Assembly (NCBI GenBank): GCA_903837595.1
Contig: CAILVI010000505.1
Location: 1-64,000, forward strand
Length of the DNA stretch: 64,000 nucleotides
Direction of reading: 5' to 3'
DNA from: an uncultured Thiodictyon sp.
Lineage (GTDB): Bacteria > Pseudomonadota > Gammaproteobacteria > Chromatiales > Chromatiaceae
How positions within the stretch are numbered: the stretch's first letter is position 1; each line of letters starts with the position of its first letter. The notes below the pieces were generated by a model, which was not told the origin of the DNA, did not search any database, and saw only the letters and a list, made by a program, of their open reading frames with translations. Position numbers and translations under genes: made by a program. Shown piece after piece: positions 1-8,852 of the stretch.

Positions 1-1547
1 AGGAATGGACCCTGGAACTGGCCCCGCGGCGGGCCGGCAAGCTTGAGAACCCGCCACTCTCCCAAGGCGGCCGGCAGAGCAAGGCGCTGACGGTGGAGGA
101 GGTGTCGGCGGATCAAGCCAACGCGGGCAGTGCGCCCAAGCCGATCTTCGTCGACACCCAAATCGAGACCACCAAGCCCTATGTCCAGCAGTCCTTCACC
201 TATCGGGTGCGGGTGCTGTTTCGGGAGCAGCCGCGACGGGCGGTCCTTGGCGACCCACAGGTGGAGGGGGCCACGCTGGAGCGACAGGGGGAGGACAAGA
301 ACTACCAGGAGGAGGTCGACGGGCAGCGCTACAGCGTGGTGGAGCGGCGCTACCTGGTGACGCCGCAGCGCAGCGGCGCGCTCACCATCAGCGGGCCGCG
401 GTTGGAGGCACTGATGCCGGACGCCCGTGCGGGGCGCCGCAGCCCCTTCGGTGACTTCAGTGACTTCGGACCGGGTTTCCCCGACCTGCTGGACCAGAAT
501 ACCGGGCACCGGGTGATCGAGCGCGGTCCCGATCGCACCATCCAGATCCGGCCCCAGCCGGACATCGGCGCCACCACCTGGCTGCCCGCCGAATCGGTGC
601 AACTCTCCGACGAATGGACACCGTCCCCACCCCGTTTTCGGGTCGGCGAGCCGGTCACCCGAACCCTGGTGATCACCGCCCGGGGCGCCGGCGCGGCCCA
701 GTTGCCGACGCTTGACGCCGGTACGCCGGCCGGCGCCAAGGTCTATCCCGAGCCGCCCAAGACGGAAGACCTCTCGGGCCCGGCCCCGACCGCACTCAAG
801 ACGCTGAAGCTCGCCCTGGTCCCGACCCGCGCCGGGGCACTCACACTGCCGGAGATTCGCCTCAACTGGTGGGACACCACCACCGATCAGGCGCGGGTGG
901 CGGTCATCCCCGAACGCACGGTCCAGGTCGCGCCGGACGACAGCGCACCCGCCGCACCAGCCCCGCAGCAGGCCGCGAGCCAGCCGGCCGCGGCCCCCAC
1001 CGCGGCGCCCGTGCCGGAGCCCGCGCCGCCAGCGGCGAATCCAGCGGCCTTAGGCGGCGGCGAGACCGCGGGCGGCGGGCTTATCGCCCGGCTTGAGGCC
1101 CACGCGCCCTGGTCCTGGCTCGCACTGTGCTTCGGCCTCGCCTGGCTGCTGACCCTGGGCTGGGCGGTGCGCCGCAAGCAAGGCGTCGGGGCGGCGCACC
1201 CCAGCGTCCCCGCCCCCCAGGTGGAGTCCATCCGCGCCGCCCGGACCCAGGCCCGTCAGGCGTGCGCCGCGGGCGATCTGCGGGCCGCCCGCACCGCGCT
1301 GCTCAACTGGGGCCAGGCACGCTGGCCGCGGCACCCTCCGGCCGGTCTGGGCGAACTCGGCGCCCGCCTGGGTGCGGACGCAGCCGGCTGGCTTGAGGCG
1401 ATCGATCGGGCCATCTACGCCCCGGCCGGGCAGACCTGGGACGGCGCCGCCGCCTGGCAGGTCCTGGAACCCGCCCTGCTGGCGCAGGAACGCGCCGCTG
1501 ACGGGGCGGCCGCTGGTCCGCTGCCGGACCTCTACCCGGGAAGCTAA
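1..1547 (+). CDS. batD: BatD-like membrane protein, 5' end cut by window
   Basis: The reading frame is open from base 3, so the protein is truncated at its N-terminus by the window edge and a GTG at 93 is not the true start. The visible 515 or so residues show beta-sandwich repeats typical of BatD (oxygen tolerance family), including the segment EWTLELAPRRAGKLENPPL near the left edge, an Ala/Pro-rich linker, a single membrane segment around bases 1105-1165 (WSWLALCFGLAWLLTLGW) and a cytoplasmic tail. BatD usually works with BatA/BatB VWA-domain proteins at the inner membrane and with a MoxR AAA ATPase; those genes would lie to the left, outside the window. The exact role of Bat proteins is poorly defined. 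The family call is from recalled sequence style, not a search. Confidence 0.8.
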   Translation, partial: EWTLELAPRRAGKLENPPLSQGGRQSKALTVEEVSADQANAGSAPKPIFVDTQIETTKPYVQQSFTYRVRVLFREQPRRAVLGDPQVEGATLERQGEDKNYQEEVDGQRYSVVERRYLVTPQRSGALTISGPRLEALMPDARAGRRSPFGDFSDFGPGFPDLLDQNTGHRVIERGPDRTIQIRPQPDIGATTWLPAESVQLSDEWTPSPPRFRVGEPVTRTLVITARGAGAAQLPTLDAGTPAGAKVYPEPPKTEDLSGPAPTALKTLKLALVPTRAGALTLPEIRLNWWDTTTDQARVAVIPERTVQVAPDDSAPAAPAPQQAASQPAAAPTAAPVPEPAPPAANPAALGGGETAGGGLIARLEAHAPWSWLALCFGLAWLLTLGWAVRRKQGVGAAHPSVPAPQVESIRAARTQARQACAAGDLRAARTALLNWGQARWPRHPPAGLGELGARLGADAAGWLEAIDRAIYAPAGQTWDGAAAWQVLEPALLAQERAADGAAAGPLPDLYPGS

Positions 1548-1604
1548 TGCGACGAAACAGAGTTCCCGACACCACTCCGGCCATGGAACAAGCGGCAGGA
1601 AAAT

Positions 1605-1703
1605 GGACAGGATTAACAGGATTAACAGGATTTCTGACTGCGACGTGCGATAACGACATATCCTGTAAATCCTGCAACATCCTGTTAATCCTGTCTATTT
1701 TTT
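1605..1703. repeat. Inverted array of TCCTGTTAATCC-type repeats, copy 1
   Basis: The left half carries tandem GGATTAACA units (GACAGGATTAACAGGATTAAC from 1606). The right half carries the reverse complement (ATCCTGTTAATCCTGTC, from about 1679) followed by six T residues. The halves can fold into a long imperfect stem. It sits between convergent batD and ruvA, so it could also end transcription. A near-identical arrangement recurs at 27927-28020, with a half copy at 15841 and a decayed one at 46383. Confidence 0.85.
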
Positions 1704-1751
1704 CGACTCGTGCCAACGCTCAAATGGTAACGGGATCTGCGCTTCTCTGTA

Positions 1752-2372
1752 TCAGGTAGGATTCACCGCGCGCAGGGCGGCGCGGATGATCTCCTCCGAG
1801 GTCTTGGTGCCGTCGTCGGCGGCACGGCCCATGCGGTTGGCATCGGCCGGCTTGTAGCCGAGTGCGATCAGTGCGCTGACGGCGTCGGCCAGGGCGCCGG
1901 GGGGACTACCGGGAACCGCGCCGGCGCTGGCGGCGCTGGCGGCAGCCACTGTGGCCAAGCCGGCACCGACCCCGTCGAGGCGGTCGCGCAGTTCCACCAC
2001 CAGTCGTTGGGCGGTCTTGGTACCGATACCGGGGACGCGGGTGAGTGCGGTGATATCCTCCTGCTCCACGCACGCAACGAAGCGTGCGGCGTCCATGCCG
2101 GAGAGGATGGCCAGCCCGATGCGGGCACCGATCCCGCTCACCTTGAGCAGTGCGCGAAAGAGGTCCCGATCACGCACGCGGGCGAAGCCGTAGAGACAGT
2201 GGGCGTCCTCGCGCACCACCAGATGGGTCACCAGCGTGACGGTGTCGCCCACCGGGGGTAGTTCGTAGAAGGTGGACATGGGCGCCTCCAACTCGTAGCC
2301 GACGCCGTTCACGTCCAGCAGCAGGTGGGGCGGCTGCTTACCGAGGATCTGGCCCTTGAGCCGGCCGATCAT
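1752..2372 (-). CDS. ruvA: Holliday junction branch migration protein RuvA
   Basis: RuvA binds four-way DNA junctions as a tetramer and loads the RuvB motor; with RuvC it resolves recombination intermediates. The 206-residue protein begins MIGRLKGQILGK, the usual RuvA start, and has the N-terminal OB fold, two helix-hairpin-helix motifs (LLKVSGIGARIGLAILSG and LTRVPGIGTKTAQRLVVEL) and the C-terminal domain III that contacts RuvB (SALIALGYKPADANR). The start at 2372 overlaps the ruvC stop by 4 nt; an upstream in-frame ATG at 2390 exists but would lengthen the overlap. ruvB, which normally follows, is absent: the next gene is convergent batD. Family assignment is firm. Confidence 0.96.
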   Translation of the reverse strand: MIGRLKGQILGKQPPHLLLDVNGVGYELEAPMSTFYELPPVGDTVTLVTHLVVREDAHCLYGFARVRDRDLFRALLKVSGIGARIGLAILSGMDAARFVACVEQEDITALTRVPGIGTKTAQRLVVELRDRLDGVGAGLATVAAASAASAGAVPGSPPGALADAVSALIALGYKPADANRMGRAADDGTKTSEEIIRAALRAVNPT

Positions 2373-2941
2373 GGCCGCCAGTCCCGCCAAGAGGCGGCGG
2401 CGCGTTTGCGCGCCGGGATGCCCATCGAATGGGCGTGACAGAGTGCGATGGCCAGGGCGTCCGCCTCGTCCTCACCCGGTTCATCGGGCAGTGTCAGCAG
2501 GACCCTCACCATGTGCTGCACCTGGGACTTCTCCGCGGCACCGGTGCCGACCACCGCGAGCTTGACGGTCTTGGGGCTGTATTCATGCACGGTCACGCCA
2601 CCCTTCAGGCCCGCGCACAGGACGGCGCCGCGCGCCTGGCCGATCTTGAGCGCGGCCGTGGGGTCGCGGGCGAAGATCAGTTGTTCCACCGCCATGTCGT
2701 GCGGCCGATGCTCGGTGACGATCTCCGCGACCCGGTCGAAGATGAGCCCCAGCCGCGCCGGCCAGGGCTCGCCACCGACCCGGATACAGCCGCTCACCAC
2801 GCGGCGGCTGTGGTGACCGTCGGTGTCGATCACGGCGAAGCCGGTGTTGCGCGAGCCGGGGTCGATGCCAAGGATACGGTGCCTTAACGTCACGGCGGGG
2901 AGGATGGGCACGCTAGGCTTTGCCCATCCTACGCGGTTCAT
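2369..2941 (-). CDS. ruvC: Crossover junction endodeoxyribonuclease RuvC
   Basis: RuvC is the dimeric endonuclease that cleaves Holliday junctions. The RNase H-like core begins HRILGIDPGSRNTGFAVID, whose Asp is the first catalytic acid; AVEQLIF supplies the conserved Glu and GEDEADALAIALCHA the C-terminal acidic pair. The ATG at 2941 overlaps the yebC stop (TAATG), suggesting coupled translation, and gives 190 residues. A GTG at 2893 would give about 174 residues, closer to the family norm, but I see no good ribosome site there, so the start is uncertain. It is the middle gene of yebC-ruvC-ruvA. Confidence 0.95.
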   Translation of the reverse strand: MNRVGWAKPSVPILPAVTLRHRILGIDPGSRNTGFAVIDTDGHHSRRVVSGCIRVGGEPWPARLGLIFDRVAEIVTEHRPHDMAVEQLIFARDPTAALKIGQARGAVLCAGLKGGVTVHEYSPKTVKLAVVGTGAAEKSQVQHMVRVLLTLPDEPGEDEADALAIALCHAHSMGIPARKRAAASWRDWRP

Positions 2942-3690
2942 TACCCATCGATCGCCGCCATGATCTCATCGGAGATATCGGCATTGTGGTAGACCGCCTG
3001 TACGTCGTCGCAATCCTCCAGTACGTCCACCATCTTGAGCATCCGCTCGGCCGTGTCCCGGTCCAGTTCGGCGCTGGTGGAGGCGTTGAAGGTGACCTCG
3101 CCCACCTCGGTGTCGAGCCCGGCCTTGGTCAGTGCGTCCTTCACGGCGGTGAACTCGTCAGGATCGGTGATGACGTCGATGGAACCGTCGTCGTTGACGA
3201 CGACGTCCTGCGCGCCGGCCTCCAGTGCCGCCTCCATCACCCGATCTTCACTGGTACCGGGCTGGAAGCTGATCACTCCCTGCTTGGTGAAGAGATAGCC
3301 GACCGAACCGTCGGTGCCCAGGTTGCCGCCGTGTTTGGTGAAGGCGTGGCGGACCTCGCCGGCGGTGCGGTTGCGGTTGTCGGTCATGCAGTCGACCATC
3401 ACCGCCACGCCGCCCGGGCCGTAGCCCTCGTAGCGAATCTCCTCATAGTCCTCACCCTCGGCGGGGCCGCTGCCGCGCTTGATGGCGCGCTCCACCGTGT
3501 CCCGCGGCATGTTGGCCTGGAAGGCCTTGTCCACCGCCAGGCGCAGGCGCGGATTGCAGCCGGGGTCCCCCCCGCCGGAGCGCGACGCCACCGTGACCTC
3601 CCGGATCAGCTTGGTCCAAACCTTGCCGCGGGTCTTGTCCTGGGCGGACTTGCGATGCTTGATATTGGCCCATTTGCTATGCCCGGCCAT
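2941..3690 (-). CDS. yebC: YebC/PmpR family transcription or translation factor
   Basis: The 249-residue protein begins [18 protein letters not shown], the hallmark start of the YebC family, and contains the conserved [21 protein letters not shown] segment. Members bind DNA as regulators (PmpR) or act at ribosomes on proline-rich stretches, depending on the lineage; nothing here separates the two. The start at 3690 is chosen from this motif; the upstream in-frame extension to 3831 has no family counterpart. It is first in the yebC-ruvC-ruvA operon, an order common in proteobacteria. Confidence 0.95.
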   Translation of the reverse strand: MAGHSKWANIKHRKSAQDKTRGKVWTKLIREVTVASRSGGGDPGCNPRLRLAVDKAFQANMPRDTVERAIKRGSGPAEGEDYEEIRYEGYGPGGVAVMVDCMTDNRNRTAGEVRHAFTKHGGNLGTDGSVGYLFTKQGVISFQPGTSEDRVMEAALEAGAQDVVVNDDGSIDVITDPDEFTAVKDALTKAGLDTEVGEVTFNASTSAELDRDTAERMLKMVDVLEDCDDVQAVYHNADISDEIMAAIDG

Positions 3691-3888
3691 CGTTGGGATC
3701 TCCTTCACGCTGGTGCACCCGGAGCTGACCGGGCGGTCTTGCCTCGCCACCGGCGCATCGCACCGCGCTACTGGCGGGGATACTTCAAGCCGGCCGCGGC
3801 TGGAAAAGCCCGGCATTCTAGCACCTGGCACCCGACCTGGACCAAGTGCGGTGCAGCACGAACCGCACCCGACGCGCTGGGCGCTAGC

Positions 3889-4359
3889 CTAAAATATGGT
3901 GTTTTCGTACCGGTCGCCGATCAACCTGGTGGCCTTGTTGGGATACAAACGGAGTTTTCCGATACGAATACTTTTGATCTTTATCTTATCGGGTATAACA
4001 TAGGACGTCGTCGCCGCAGAACAATACGAAACAATCGCAAGCTTACGCTCGCGAGGCGCAACCAATACCGGCGTCATTGGCAATCCAAGCCCCATCGGCT
4101 GTTGTTCATTAAACCCACAAACCCTCTTCAAATCCCCTGACTTAGTTACTATCTTGAAATTTTCGGGAGTGATCAGGATGCTATGCCTGGATCTATTGTT
4201 TATAGCGATTAAAGTATATTTGCGCTCAAAACTTAGATGAATCGTAACACCATTCCTCACATACTTGAGTTCGCCTAGTTTTTCCGCATGTGCATAGGTA
4301 GTGCAAATAAGGAAAAATGCACACGTGAATCTTGCTACTGTGTTATGTATCTTGTGCAT
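3889..4359 (-). CDS. Orphan secreted protein, AT-rich
   Basis: I do not recognise this 156-residue protein. Its N-terminus reads as a Sec signal peptide: a basic start (MHKIHNTVAR), a hydrophobic core (FTCAFFLICTTY) and an AHA cleavage site near residue 26, so the mature part should be periplasmic or exported. The mature region is basic, rich in Lys and Ile, with two Cys (VCGF and SYCS) that could pair. Base composition is clearly lower in GC than any neighbour, and codons such as ATA and AAA are frequent, which suggests recent transfer. It stands alone between yebC and trmO. The ATG at 4359 is preferred over a GTG at 4374 because it gives a shorter basic n-region. Confidence 0.6.
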   Translation of the reverse strand: MHKIHNTVARFTCAFFLICTTYAHAEKLGELKYVRNGVTIHLSFERKYTLIAINNRSRHSILITPENFKIVTKSGDLKRVCGFNEQQPMGLGLPMTPVLVAPRERKLAIVSYCSAATTSYVIPDKIKIKSIRIGKLRLYPNKATRLIGDRYENTIF

Positions 4360-4608
4360 GCTATTACCCGGCACGGTTCAATCAGGGACGCGCATATGGA
4401 TTACCTTATCACACAGCCCCCCCCATAGGAATATCCAGCGACCCGTTTCCACTCATCTATCAGGGGCATAGCCCACACTGACGCTGCTGGCGAACCCTTG
4501 CGACCGCTGACTTAGGGGGCAAAGTGAGAGATCATGCCTGAGCGAACGGTATCGTCCATGGCCTGGATTGCGGCGTTCGGGCCGAAATGGCACAGTTGTG
4601 TTGCTGGT

Positions 4609-5334
4609 TCAGGACGGCCTGGAGTCTGGCCCCACCGCGGTCACCAGGGCGGTACGGCCCTGCACCTGCCAGTGGACGGTGTGGTCATAGAGCCGCAGGG
4701 CGAAGGTCTCCCGATCGGGATAGCGGTCCATGTAGCCCGGGCGGGGATCCTGGGTCAGGACTTGGGTGATGAGCAGACGCAGTTGGCGGCTGCCGTCCGG
4801 ATCGGCGGCGGCGATTGCCGCCGCCGCGACCGGGCTGAAGGTCACCGTCCAGTCGTCCGCCGCGTCGGCTTTCACCGCAAACCCCGAGCGCGCCGCGGGC
4901 AGTGAGTCGGCGTAGGGGACATAGGGCTTCACGTCCAATACCGGGGTCCCGTCCAAAAGGTCCACCCCACACAAACGCAGGCGCAGCCCGGCCGGGGTGC
5001 GCTCGAGCCCCTGATGCTCCACAGCGGAGATCCCGATCGGGTTCGGCCGATACGGGGCGCGGCTGGCGAACACCCCCACCCGCTCCCGGCCGCCCAAGCG
5101 CGGCGGGCGCACCGTCGGGCGCCAGCCGGCGGTGAGACAGTCGGCGTGGAAGACGAAGATCAGCCAGACGTGGGAGAAGCCCGCGATCCCGGTGAATGCC
5201 TCCTCCCGGGCAAAGGCCGGCAACAACTCCAGGTAGGCCTGGGCGGCCGTCACCAGCCCCGGCTGACGGGGGATACCGAACTTGTCGGTGTAGGGCGAGC
5301 GGATGACGCCGATGGGGGAGAAGGTGAAGGACAT
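4609..5334 (-). CDS. trmO: tRNA (N6-threonylcarbamoyladenosine37-N6)-methyltransferase TrmO
   Basis: TrmO (old name TsaA/YaeB) adds a methyl group from S-adenosylmethionine to t6A37 in certain tRNAs. The 241-residue protein starts MSFTFSPIGVIRSPYTDKFG and contains the family motifs FASRAPYRPNPIGIS (residues about 95-109) and DLLDGTPVLDVKPYVPYAD. The C-terminal half, ending near YPDRETFALRLYDHTVHW, matches the small accessory domain of the E. coli type. The start at 5334 is chosen from the motif; the longer frame to 5445 runs into the gene upstream. Only 19 bp separate it from the GH94 gene, so it may be the last gene of that transcript although no functional link is evident. Confidence 0.93.
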   Translation of the reverse strand: MSFTFSPIGVIRSPYTDKFGIPRQPGLVTAAQAYLELLPAFAREEAFTGIAGFSHVWLIFVFHADCLTAGWRPTVRPPRLGGRERVGVFASRAPYRPNPIGISAVEHQGLERTPAGLRLRLCGVDLLDGTPVLDVKPYVPYADSLPAARSGFAVKADAADDWTVTFSPVAAAAIAAADPDGSRQLRLLITQVLTQDPRPGYMDRYPDRETFALRLYDHTVHWQVQGRTALVTAVGPDSRPS

Positions 5335-5353
5335 GGAGGCGGCGTGAGCCGAG

Positions 5354-8300
5354 TTACCCGAGTCGGACCTCCCAGCGGAAGGTGCCACCCGCCTCCGGAA
5401 GCGTGACCCGCGCCGCCCCCTCGCTGACCTCGGATGGCTGGCCATTCATGCTGGCGGCGACGACCCGATCACCGGCGGCGCTGTTGTCGACGACGATCTC
5501 ACAGGCGGTCCGGCCATCGGGCAGCCGGTAATGGATGCGGAACCCCGGCCAGTCAGCGGGGATGCAGGGCTTCAGGACCAGGGTACGCCCGTCCTCTACC
5601 CGCAGCCCCAGGACCGCTTCGATGCCGGCCCGATACATCCAGCCGGCCGAACCGGTGTACCAGGACCAGCCGCCGCGCCCGACGTGGGGTTCGGCGCCGT
5701 AGATGTCGGCAGCCACCGCGTAAGGCTCCAGCCGATAGGTCGCAACGGCCTCGGCGGTGGCGGTGTGTGAGACCGGGCTCAGCATCGCGAGCAGCCGCGC
5801 GGCACGCTCGGTGCGCCCGAGTTCGGCCATGGCCATCACGGCCCAGCAGGCGGCATGGGTGTATTGGCCGCCGTTCTCCCGCACCCCGGCCAGGTAACCC
5901 TTGATATAGCCGGGGTCCTGGGGGGTGTCGACGAAGGGCGGGGTCAGGAGTCGGATCAGGCGCTCGTCCTCGCTGACCAACTCTGCCTCCAGTGCATCAA
6001 GGGCCTGCTCAGAGCGCGCACGGGGGACGGCACCGGAGATGGCCGCCCAGGACTGGGCTAGGGCGTCGATGCGGCACTCGTCATCCGTGGCACAACCCAG
6101 CGGCGTGCCGTCGTCATAGTAGGCACGGCGGTACCAGGCGCCGTCCCAGCCGGACTCCTCCAGGGCCAGGACCAGCACGGCGCGATAGTCGCTATAGCGG
6201 GTGACCCGCGCCGCATCGCCGCGCGCCTCGCACAGCGGCAGGAAATCGCCCAGGCAGCGATAGAGGAAAAAGCCCATCCAGACGCTCTCCCCGCGCCCCT
6301 CCCGGCCGATGCGGTTCATCCCGTCGTTCCAATCGCCGGTACCCATCAGCGGCAGGCCGTGGACCCCGAGTGTCAACGAGCGGTCGAGGACGCGGCAGCA
6401 GTGGTCGTAAAGGTCGCCGGACTCTCCGCTCGGCGTGGGCTTCAGGAAGGTCTCGTCCTCCCCCGGCGCGAGGGCTGGTGCACGCAGATAGGGTGCCGAC
6501 TCGTCCAGGATCGCCCGATCACCGGTGACCCGGATGTAGTGGCTGGTGACGAAGGGCAACCACAGCAAGTCGTCGGCGAAGCGGGTGCGCAGGCCGCACT
6601 CCATGGGGGCGGCGTGCCACCAGTGCAGGACATCGCCCTCGACGAACTGGTGGGCGGCGTGGAGCAGGATCTGGGCGCGCGTGAGATCCGGGCGCAGCAT
6701 CGCCAGGGCGGCGGAATCCTGGAGTTGGTCGCGATAGCCGAAGGCGCCGCCGGACTGGTAGAAGGCGGAGCGCGCCCAGATGCGGCAGCTCAGGTTCTGG
6801 TAGACCAGCCAGCCGTTGAGCATGAGGTCGATGGCCGGAACGGGGGTCTCGACCTGGAGCCGGCCGACCAGATCGACCCAGAACCCTTTGGCCACGGCCA
6901 GTGCCTGGTCGATGGCACCGGGCTGGCGGTAGCGCTCGACTAGCCCATCCAGGTCAGCTTGGCTCAGGCTCTCGCCGAGCAGGAAGCTCACCTGCAAGGT
7001 CTCGCCAGGGGCGAGCGTCAAGGTCATTTGCTGGGCGAGGCAGGGGTCGAGACCGGCGCCGCAGGTGCCGTCGAGCAAGGCGCTGGTGGGCACTTGATGA
7101 CGCCGACGCAGGGCAGCGGGATCGGCCAGGTCCCCGTGGCGACCGATGAAGGCAGCGCGGTCACCGGTGTGGCTGGTAGTGTCCACGGCGCCGGTGACGG
7201 CAAAGGCGAAGACCATTCCGTCCGCGAAGTCCCCGGCCGCGGGGTTGGTCGCGGTAAGCAGGTCACGGGCGGCATCGTAGGCGGTGTGGATCGGGCTCGG
7301 ACTGGCCGGCTGGTTGCCCATGACCAGCTGCTGGTAGGAGACGATGGTGAGGCGCCGGGGGCGGTTGCCGTGATTGGTCAACGTGAGACGCAGGACCCGC
7401 AGCGGGTCCGAGCGGGGGACAAAAAGGGTCGTCTCCTGGACCAGATCGGCATAGTCACAGCGAAAGACGGAGTAGCCGAAGCCGTGGCGGACGTGGTAGT
7501 CACAGGGGGCCGGGCGGGGACCGGGCAGCGGGGACCAGCACTCGCCGGTCTCCTGGTCCAGCAGATAGAGGGCCTCACCGAAGGGGTCGCTCACCGGGTC
7601 ATTGGACCAGGGGGTCAGACGGTTGGCCTGGCTGTTGCGCGCCCAGGTGTAACCGGCGCCCACCTCGCTCACCAGGCAGCCGACGGTCTCGTTGGCGATG
7701 ACGTTGATCCAGGGCAGGGGCGGTCGGCGCAAGGTGCCGTCGGACTGGCGGCGCAGCTCGATCACGTATTCACGGCCGTCGGGGGAGAAGGCGCCATAGC
7801 CGTTGGGGGGGCCGTCAGGCGCAGACTCGGCAGGCGCTGCCGGTTGGGGAGCAACAGGTGCATCGCTGAGCTGAAGCTCGGCGCTCCCAGCGGGAGGCGG
7901 AATCAGCGCCAGGGCGGACGTCCGGTCCGGTGCAGCGCCGGTGAGGAACAGCAGTTCGGCCGAGGCACCGGCGGCCAGTTCCACCCGGGTACGCAGGCTG
8001 AAGACCGGGTCCAGTACATTGCCGACGCTACCGGAGAGCGGCGCACGCCCGAGCAGGGCGACAGGGGCTGCAGGGGTCCGCCCGCGCCCGAGGAAGCGCA
8101 TCCGGTCGGTCTCCCACTGCTGCGTCCGAGCGCCCACCAGGGCATGGACCAACCAGGGCCAGTGCTCGCCCGCGGCGCGCGGACGGCGCCGCGCCAGCAG
8201 GGCGCCGGTCGCGGCGTCCCGCTCCGTCGCCACGAAGAGCTTGGCGAAGGCGGGGTGGGCAGCGTCCGCCGCGGGGTGGTGCAAGACCACCTCCAGATAG

Positions 8301-8710
8301 CTGGTCACCTCCAGGCGCCGCGGCCGGCCGGAACGATTGGTCAGGGTCAGGTGGCGCCGCTCCAGGTCGGCCGCGGCATCCACGCTGACGGTGAGCCGGG
8401 CCGCGATCCGGTCATCCTCCCGTTCCAGGATAAAGCAGCCGTCCGCCAACTCGGTGCGATAGACCGGGGTCGGCGTGCGGGTCGGCTGGTAACCCAGTGA
8501 CCAGAAATGCCCGTCATCCAGGTCACGCAGGTAGAGGACACTGCCGAGACCGTCCTGCACGGCGTCGGCCGGGCCGCGCGTGAGTGCGATCCAATCCCAG
8601 TTGGACTGACCGGCCCCGGTGTCGGCGATCTGCACCTCGTAGTGCCCATTGGACAGGCGATGGATCGGTGCCGCGGCGGCCTGGGGGTCAGCGAATTGGT
8701 CGGTGCTCAT
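5354..8710 (-). CDS. GH94 glycoside phosphorylase, 1,2-beta-oligoglucan phosphorylase-like
   Basis: This 1118-residue protein resembles the C-terminal GH94 part of cyclic beta-1,2-glucan synthase but lacks the membrane and glycosyltransferase parts. Residues 15-270 form a first beta-supersandwich-like region (NGHYEVQIADTGAGQSNWDW). A Pro/Ala linker at 271-303 follows, then a second sandwich (TPWSNDPVSDPFGEALYLLD) and an (alpha/alpha)6 barrel with the GH94 general-acid motif TGDWNDGMN at 791-799. Cellobiose phosphorylases are about 800 residues; the length and double-sandwich layout fit 1,2-beta-oligoglucan phosphorylase (about 1100). Such enzymes reversibly split beta-1,2-glucans with phosphate to give alpha-glucose-1-phosphate. 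No signal peptide, so cytoplasmic. The exact linkage preference is inference. Confidence 0.85.
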   Translation of the reverse strand: MSTDQFADPQAAAAPIHRLSNGHYEVQIADTGAGQSNWDWIALTRGPADAVQDGLGSVLYLRDLDDGHFWSLGYQPTRTPTPVYRTELADGCFILEREDDRIAARLTVSVDAAADLERRHLTLTNRSGRPRRLEVTSYLEVVLHHPAADAAHPAFAKLFVATERDAATGALLARRRPRAAGEHWPWLVHALVGARTQQWETDRMRFLGRGRTPAAPVALLGRAPLSGSVGNVLDPVFSLRTRVELAAGASAELLFLTGAAPDRTSALALIPPPAGSAELQLSDAPVAPQPAAPAESAPDGPPNGYGAFSPDGREYVIELRRQSDGTLRRPPLPWINVIANETVGCLVSEVGAGYTWARNSQANRLTPWSNDPVSDPFGEALYLLDQETGECWSPLPGPRPAPCDYHVRHGFGYSVFRCDYADLVQETTLFVPRSDPLRVLRLTLTNHGNRPRRLTIVSYQQLVMGNQPASPSPIHTAYDAARDLLTATNPAAGDFADGMVFAFAVTGAVDTTSHTGDRAAFIGRHGDLADPAALRRRHQVPTSALLDGTCGAGLDPCLAQQMTLTLAPGETLQVSFLLGESLSQADLDGLVERYRQPGAIDQALAVAKGFWVDLVGRLQVETPVPAIDLMLNGWLVYQNLSCRIWARSAFYQSGGAFGYRDQLQDSAALAMLRPDLTRAQILLHAAHQFVEGDVLHWWHAAPMECGLRTRFADDLLWLPFVTSHYIRVTGDRAILDESAPYLRAPALAPGEDETFLKPTPSGESGDLYDHCCRVLDRSLTLGVHGLPLMGTGDWNDGMNRIGREGRGESVWMGFFLYRCLGDFLPLCEARGDAARVTRYSDYRAVLVLALEESGWDGAWYRRAYYDDGTPLGCATDDECRIDALAQSWAAISGAVPRARSEQALDALEAELVSEDERLIRLLTPPFVDTPQDPGYIKGYLAGVRENGGQYTHAACWAVMAMAELGRTERAARLLAMLSPVSHTATAEAVATYRLEPYAVAADIYGAEPHVGRGGWSWYTGSAGWMYRAGIEAVLGLRVEDGRTLVLKPCIPADWPGFRIHYRLPDGRTACEIVVDNSAAGDRVVAASMNGQPSEVSEGAARVTLPEAGGTFRWEVRLG

Positions 8711-8852
8711 TGACTACGGGTGCTCCGGGAATTGGAAGGGACTGCGCAACGCATTCCACCACTGCGGCGAGTCAGCGCGGGTCGCGAGAGGTCATCCCTG
8801 TTCGTAAGTCCCGGCATCCCGGCCGGGACGACGACCTGACGGTCGATCCACG

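Noticed and set aside
1605..1703. CRISPR array
   Set aside because: Units are in both orientations, some directly adjacent without spacers, and no cas gene is present.
2920..4140. 406-codon plus-strand frame
   Set aside because: It runs antisense through yebC and then across low-GC sequence opposite the orphan secreted gene. Composition is not protein-like and no family is recognised.
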